Positions 61,083-64,000 of a stretch of 64,000 bases of DNA are shown piece after piece. How positions within the stretch are numbered: position 1 is the first letter of the stretch; every line of letters starts with the position of its first letter. Source of the DNA: Oscillospiraceae bacterium (GTDB lineage Bacteria; Bacillota; Clostridia; Oscillospirales; Oscillospiraceae); the NCBI GenBank assembly GCA_902791215.1, contig CADAUZ010000002.1:1-64000 (forward strand), read 5' to 3'. A program made the position numbers and the translations under genes. The notes under the pieces are model-generated. The model was not told the DNA's origin. It saw only the letters and a program-made list of their open reading frames with translations, and did no database searches.

Positions 61083-62435
61083 TTATCCAAGCTGGGCCAG
61101 GCAGTCGGCCAGCATTGTGCGGTAGGTCTCGGGGGAGGCACCCTCGAAGGGGACGGCCAGCAGCTTGCCCTCGCTGTCCACAAAGAAAGTGGTGGGGAAG
61201 GCCTGGAGGGAGAGGTCTTTTTCAATCTCATCGGTGCAGCACAGGTTGAGGTAGGCAGCGCCCGCATCGCTCAGGAGCTGCTTTGCGGTTGCGACGGTTT
61301 CATCGTCCATGGCGTCCGTGCACAGGCCGACAAGCTGGCAGCCCTGGGCCTCGAGCTCCTTGGCCATCGTGCCGAGCTCGGGCAGCTCGGCCTTGCAGGG
61401 GCCGCACCAGGTCGCCCAGCAGTTGACCATGGTGACCTTGGCCTTGGAGAAGAGCTCTGCGCTGTCGACGGCATTGCCCTCAAGATCGGTGGTCTTGAAG
61501 GAGAGAACTTCGCCGACCTTTTTGACCTTGGGCCACTCGGGAGCCGAAAGCTTCAGGCCGGAGAGATAGGGCGCCGGGTCCTTCAGGAGCGTTTCAAACT
61601 CGTCATAGAACTCGCCGATCATGGGCTTGTACTCGTCGACAGAATCTATTTCTGGTGCGTACTGATTGTAGAAGAAGCGGCAGTCGCCGTCCGAGCCAAT
61701 CTCGGTGAGGGCGGTGAATGTTTCGTCACCAAGGCCGTAATTCTTCAAAAGCAGCTCGCGCAGTTCGTTCTCCCCGCGCCCGCCGTTAATGACATAAATA
61801 TTGTAAAGCGGGGCTTCGTCATAGCCGCTTGCCCAGGAGGGGTGGTCGGAGTCAACAGGCGGCTCCTTGCTGCTGCTGTAGGCTTCAATGACAGACTTGT
61901 AGAAGGCCTTGTAGGCGTCGTTGTCGGCTTTGGAAACGGCGAGGTAAGACACGGAGATGACCAGCAGGCCTTCGTCTGCAAAATCATAATTCCAGGAGAA
62001 CTGACCCTTCATGTTCCGGAGAGCCTCGGGCGTCTCAAAGTGCAGACCGAGCTGGGGCACGTCGATCACTTCGGCCTCGGCCTCGGCCGCTTCGCTTTCG
62101 GCTGCTGCGGCACCCTCGGGCCGGACGGTGAGGACCACGAGATCCGGGGCCGCGGGGACGGGATACTCGGTCGTGTCCTTTTCGTAACCGGCGGGAACCT
62201 TGAGCAGGTGGACCGTGTAGCTGCCGGCGGGCATGTCAAAGGCAGCGATGCCGTCTTCACCGGTCTTGCCCATCAGGCACTGGTCGGCGGAGCAGAACTG
62301 CACCATGACACCCTGAACAGGATTGCCGTCGGGATCGACGGCCTTGATCTGATAGCCGCCTTCTGCAAATGCACCGGCACACAGAGCCGCCTGCACCAGA
62401 CAGAGCATCAGGATCATTGCGATTGTTTTCTTCAT
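61083..62435 (-). CDS. Secreted TlpA-like thioredoxin with an N-terminal SpaA-like domain
   Basis: The start MKKTIAMILML at 62435 has GGGAG eight bases upstream and yields a signal peptide ending AFAEGG. Residues 25-95 look like a collagen-binding/SpaA beta domain (QIKAVDPDGNPVQGVMVQF, AAFDMPAGSYTVHLLK). After an acidic linker, a middle domain of 160 residues (FSWNYDFADEGLLVISVSY) is unrecognised. The C-terminal 140 residues are a thioredoxin fold with WCGPC (CxxC), CTDAMDDETVATAKQ, and cis-Pro FPTTFFVDSEG. It is exported and may reduce disulfides outside the membrane. Confidence 0.88.
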   Translation of the reverse strand: MKKTIAMILMLCLVQAALCAGAFAEGGYQIKAVDPDGNPVQGVMVQFCSADQCLMGKTGEDGIAAFDMPAGSYTVHLLKVPAGYEKDTTEYPVPAAPDLVVLTVRPEGAAAAESEAAEAEAEVIDVPQLGLHFETPEALRNMKGQFSWNYDFADEGLLVISVSYLAVSKADNDAYKAFYKSVIEAYSSSKEPPVDSDHPSWASGYDEAPLYNIYVINGGRGENELRELLLKNYGLGDETFTALTEIGSDGDCRFFYNQYAPEIDSVDEYKPMIGEFYDEFETLLKDPAPYLSGLKLSAPEWPKVKKVGEVLSFKTTDLEGNAVDSAELFSKAKVTMVNCWATWCGPCKAELPELGTMAKELEAQGCQLVGLCTDAMDDETVATAKQLLSDAGAAYLNLCCTDEIEKDLSLQAFPTTFFVDSEGKLLAVPFEGASPETYRTMLADCLAQLG

Positions 62436-62737
62436 TTTCGATACTCCCTTCTTTGACATTGATTTGTGGGCTGATATGTTCTTGACGCACAACGCAAAAC
62501 AGCTGCACATCCGTCACATCGGGATGAACGCAGGTTGTATGTCAGCTTGAGTATTATAACACAGTTCGCGAGCCAATGGTATTAAATAAATCTTAATAAT
62601 AAAAATACAACTGGATGAAACGTGCATCCATACCCGGCCCGCAGCTCCTGCCCTTGAGCAGCGCCGGGGCAGTCAGCCTTCCTCCGCCTCCAGATGAAAG
62701 CCCGGATGAGGAATGTTCGCGGCTGCAAAGTCCATAA
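62436..62737. other. Intergenic stretch with a promoter and gene debris
   Basis: On the minus strand an extended -10 site (TG then TATAAT at 62553-62558) probably starts the TlpA-like gene. From about 62640 to 62744 a minus-strand open frame (stop at 62673-62675) encodes a short C-terminal-looking peptide that may be the end of a lost gene. Confidence 0.4.
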
Positions 62738-63202
62738 AGCGGCGGCATGATGACCTCAGCCCTGGCCGAGCATGCCCCCAATGTCTTCGCCGCCGTGTCC
62801 CCCTGGTCCGCCCTCGTGGACCCGGATCACGACCTGGTCCTGCCCGAGCGGATCGATCCCACTGTGCCGTATATGTTCCTCTTCGGAGACCGCGACTGGC
62901 TGGTGGCCGACCGCGAGCACGGCGAGATGGAGTTCGGCGTAACTGCCCCCATCGCGGCTTACCTCCGAAATCTCATCAAGCTCTACGGTCTTGAGGAAAA
63001 GCCCCTGCAGTACACCTGCGGTGAGATCAGCTGGTTTGTATTCCGCAATGCCCAGAAGGTCCCCATGCTCACCGTCGGGCGCGTGGCGGGCATGACCCAC
63101 GCCAACTACCCCCGCGAGAGCTGGATTGCTTATGACGAGTTTCTGTGCCGGTTTTCCAAGACAGCGGACGGCACTCTTTACTACATGGGCGAAAAGGTGT
63201 AA
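62738..63202 (+). pseudogene. Truncated esterase (PHB depolymerase-type alpha/beta hydrolase), C-terminal fragment
   Basis: The frame resumes right after a TAA codon with SGGMMTSALAEHAPNVFAA, the segment that follows the nucleophile elbow of PHB depolymerase-like esterases, and continues with VPYMFLFGDRDWLVAD (acidic residue) and VAGMTHANYP (catalytic His). The N-terminal half, including the oxyanion loop and the strand before the nucleophile, is absent. The first ATG (62747) has no ribosome binding site. It is most likely a 5'-deleted remnant, although a short product could still be made. Confidence 0.75.
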
Positions 63203-63218
63203 AATATATTGCTAATTC

Positions 63219-63248
63219 AAATCCCCGCTTCCCCTGAGGCGGGGATTT
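63219..63248 (+). terminator. Terminator-like hairpin before malic enzyme
   Basis: AAATCCCCGC pairs with GCGGGGATTT around a 10-base loop, 16 bases after the truncated esterase stop codon. Confidence 0.75.
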
Positions 63249-63284
63249 CTGAACAGAAAGAAAACTGATTATTTGGAGGACGTT

Positions 63285-64000
63285 ATGGATTACGCGAAAG
63301 AATCCCTTCGACTGCATTACGAGTGGAAGGGCAAGCTGGAAATGGTCAACCGCGCCGCGGTCGACTCTGCCGAGGCTCTGAGCCTTGCCTATACCCCCGG
63401 CGTCGCCGCACCCTGCCTCGAAATCCAGAAGGACGTGGACAAGAGCTATGAGCTCACGCGCCGCTGGAATACCGTCGCGGTTGTCACCGACGGCACCGCC
63501 GTCCTCGGCCTCGGCGATATCGGCCCCGAGGCGGGCATGCCCGTCATGGAGGGCAAGTGCGTCCTCTTCAAGGCCTTCGGCGATGTGGACGCGATCCCCC
63601 TCTGCGTCCGCAGCAAGGACGTGGACGAGATCGTCAACACTGTGCGCCTGCTCGCCGGCAGCTTCGGCGGCGTGAATCTCGAGGACATCTCCGCGCCTCG
63701 CTGCTTTGAGATCGAGCGCAGACTCAAGGAGTGCTGCGATATTCCCATCTTCCACGACGACCAGCACGGCACCGCCGTCATCACCCTGGCGGGCCTGACC
63801 AACGCCCTGAAGCTCGTTGGCAAGAAGCTGCCGGAGGTGCGCATCGTCCTCAACGGCGCGGGCGCGGCGGCAACCGCCATCACCAAGCTTCTCATCACGG
63901 CCGGCGCTGTCGACGTGACCCTCTGCGACCGCAGCGGCGCTATCTGGGACGGCCGCACCGATCACATGAACCCTGCCAAGCAGGAGATCGCACAGATCAC
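63285..64000 (+). CDS. Malic enzyme, N-terminal part (continues past the window edge)
   Basis: The ATG at 63285 has TTGGAGG seven bases upstream. The visible 238 residues are the malic enzyme N-terminal domain: LRLHYEWKGKLEMVNRAAV, LAYTPGVAAPCLEI (catalytic Tyr), VAVVTDGTAVLGLGDIGPEA, GKCVLFKAFGDVDAIPLCV, the metal-binding EDISAPRCFEIE and FHDDQHGTAVI. The NAD(P) motif NGAGAAATAI starts the second domain. The enzyme oxidatively decarboxylates malate to pyruvate. The frame is open at the window end. Confidence 0.95.
   Translation, partial: MDYAKESLRLHYEWKGKLEMVNRAAVDSAEALSLAYTPGVAAPCLEIQKDVDKSYELTRRWNTVAVVTDGTAVLGLGDIGPEAGMPVMEGKCVLFKAFGDVDAIPLCVRSKDVDEIVNTVRLLAGSFGGVNLEDISAPRCFEIERRLKECCDIPIFHDDQHGTAVITLAGLTNALKLVGKKLPEVRIVLNGAGAAATAITKLLITAGAVDVTLCDRSGAIWDGRTDHMNPAKQEIAQI

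Noticed and set aside
62747..63202. Intact short esterase starting at ATG 62747
   Set aside because: The segment begins just after the nucleophile elbow, lacks the N-terminal half of the fold and has no ribosome binding site, so it is treated as a remnant.

Overview
The window looks like a chromosomal segment of a GC-rich, low-redundancy gut Firmicute, probably Oscillospirales/Ruminococcaceae-like. The evidence is the ylxM-ffh-rpsP-khpA-rimM-trmD-rsmA housekeeping run, AGGAGG-type ribosome binding sites, TTGACA/TATAAT promoters, tRNA genes with encoded CCA, a TnpV-type transposon protein, lipoproteins with Firmicute lipoboxes, and a large pectin locus. The taxonomic placement is inference; no rRNA is present.

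Layout. 1-5.7 kb is accessory DNA on the minus strand: the start of a GAF-domain gene behind a long leader, a ParE/Phd toxin-antitoxin pair, a TnpV + DUF6809-like transposon remnant, and a large secreted repeat protein. 5.9-14.2 kb is the SRP/ribosome-biogenesis operon (with TrmD fused to an acetyltransferase) followed by pyruvate phosphate dikinase with an extra C-terminal helical tail. 14.3-17.7 kb on the minus strand holds a GGDEF protein, a MATE transporter and an AraC regulator.

17.9-45.4 kb is a carbohydrate region centred on pectin. It holds a TIM-barrel isomerase and a leaderless pectin methylesterase. An oligosaccharide ABC importer follows (LplB/LplC-type permeases, large binding lipoprotein, MsmX-type ATPase), interleaved with five unrecognised small membrane proteins. 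Next come GH28 and GH105 hydrolases, an AraC regulator, a second MsmX-type ATPase, KduI and KduD, an esterase, KDPG aldolase, two PfkB kinases, UxaC, UxaB and UxaA. A GltD-like oxidoreductase and an FAH-family enzyme close the region. Together these would import pectin oligosaccharides, cleave them inside the cell, and pass both unsaturated and saturated galacturonate through KDG to pyruvate and glyceraldehyde-3-phosphate.

45.7-50 kb holds two related lipoproteins with extracellular zinc ribbons, a DUF805 protein, seven tRNA genes in three transcription units (Met-Glu, Val, and Val-Phe-Gly-Cys), duplicated tRNA-Glu 3' ends with terminators, and an SGNH hydrolase. 50-64 kb holds a secreted caspase-fold protein, Hsp33, a methyltransferase, a TrpR/YerC-like regulator, an NfeD/SPFH pair, a eukaryotic-type hexokinase, a small-multidrug-export family protein, a 2-hydroxyacid dehydrogenase, a lipoprotein, a secreted CYTH-like protein, a secreted TlpA-like thioredoxin, a truncated esterase and the start of malic enzyme.

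All assignments come from reading the sequence by eye. No database search or structure prediction was run.
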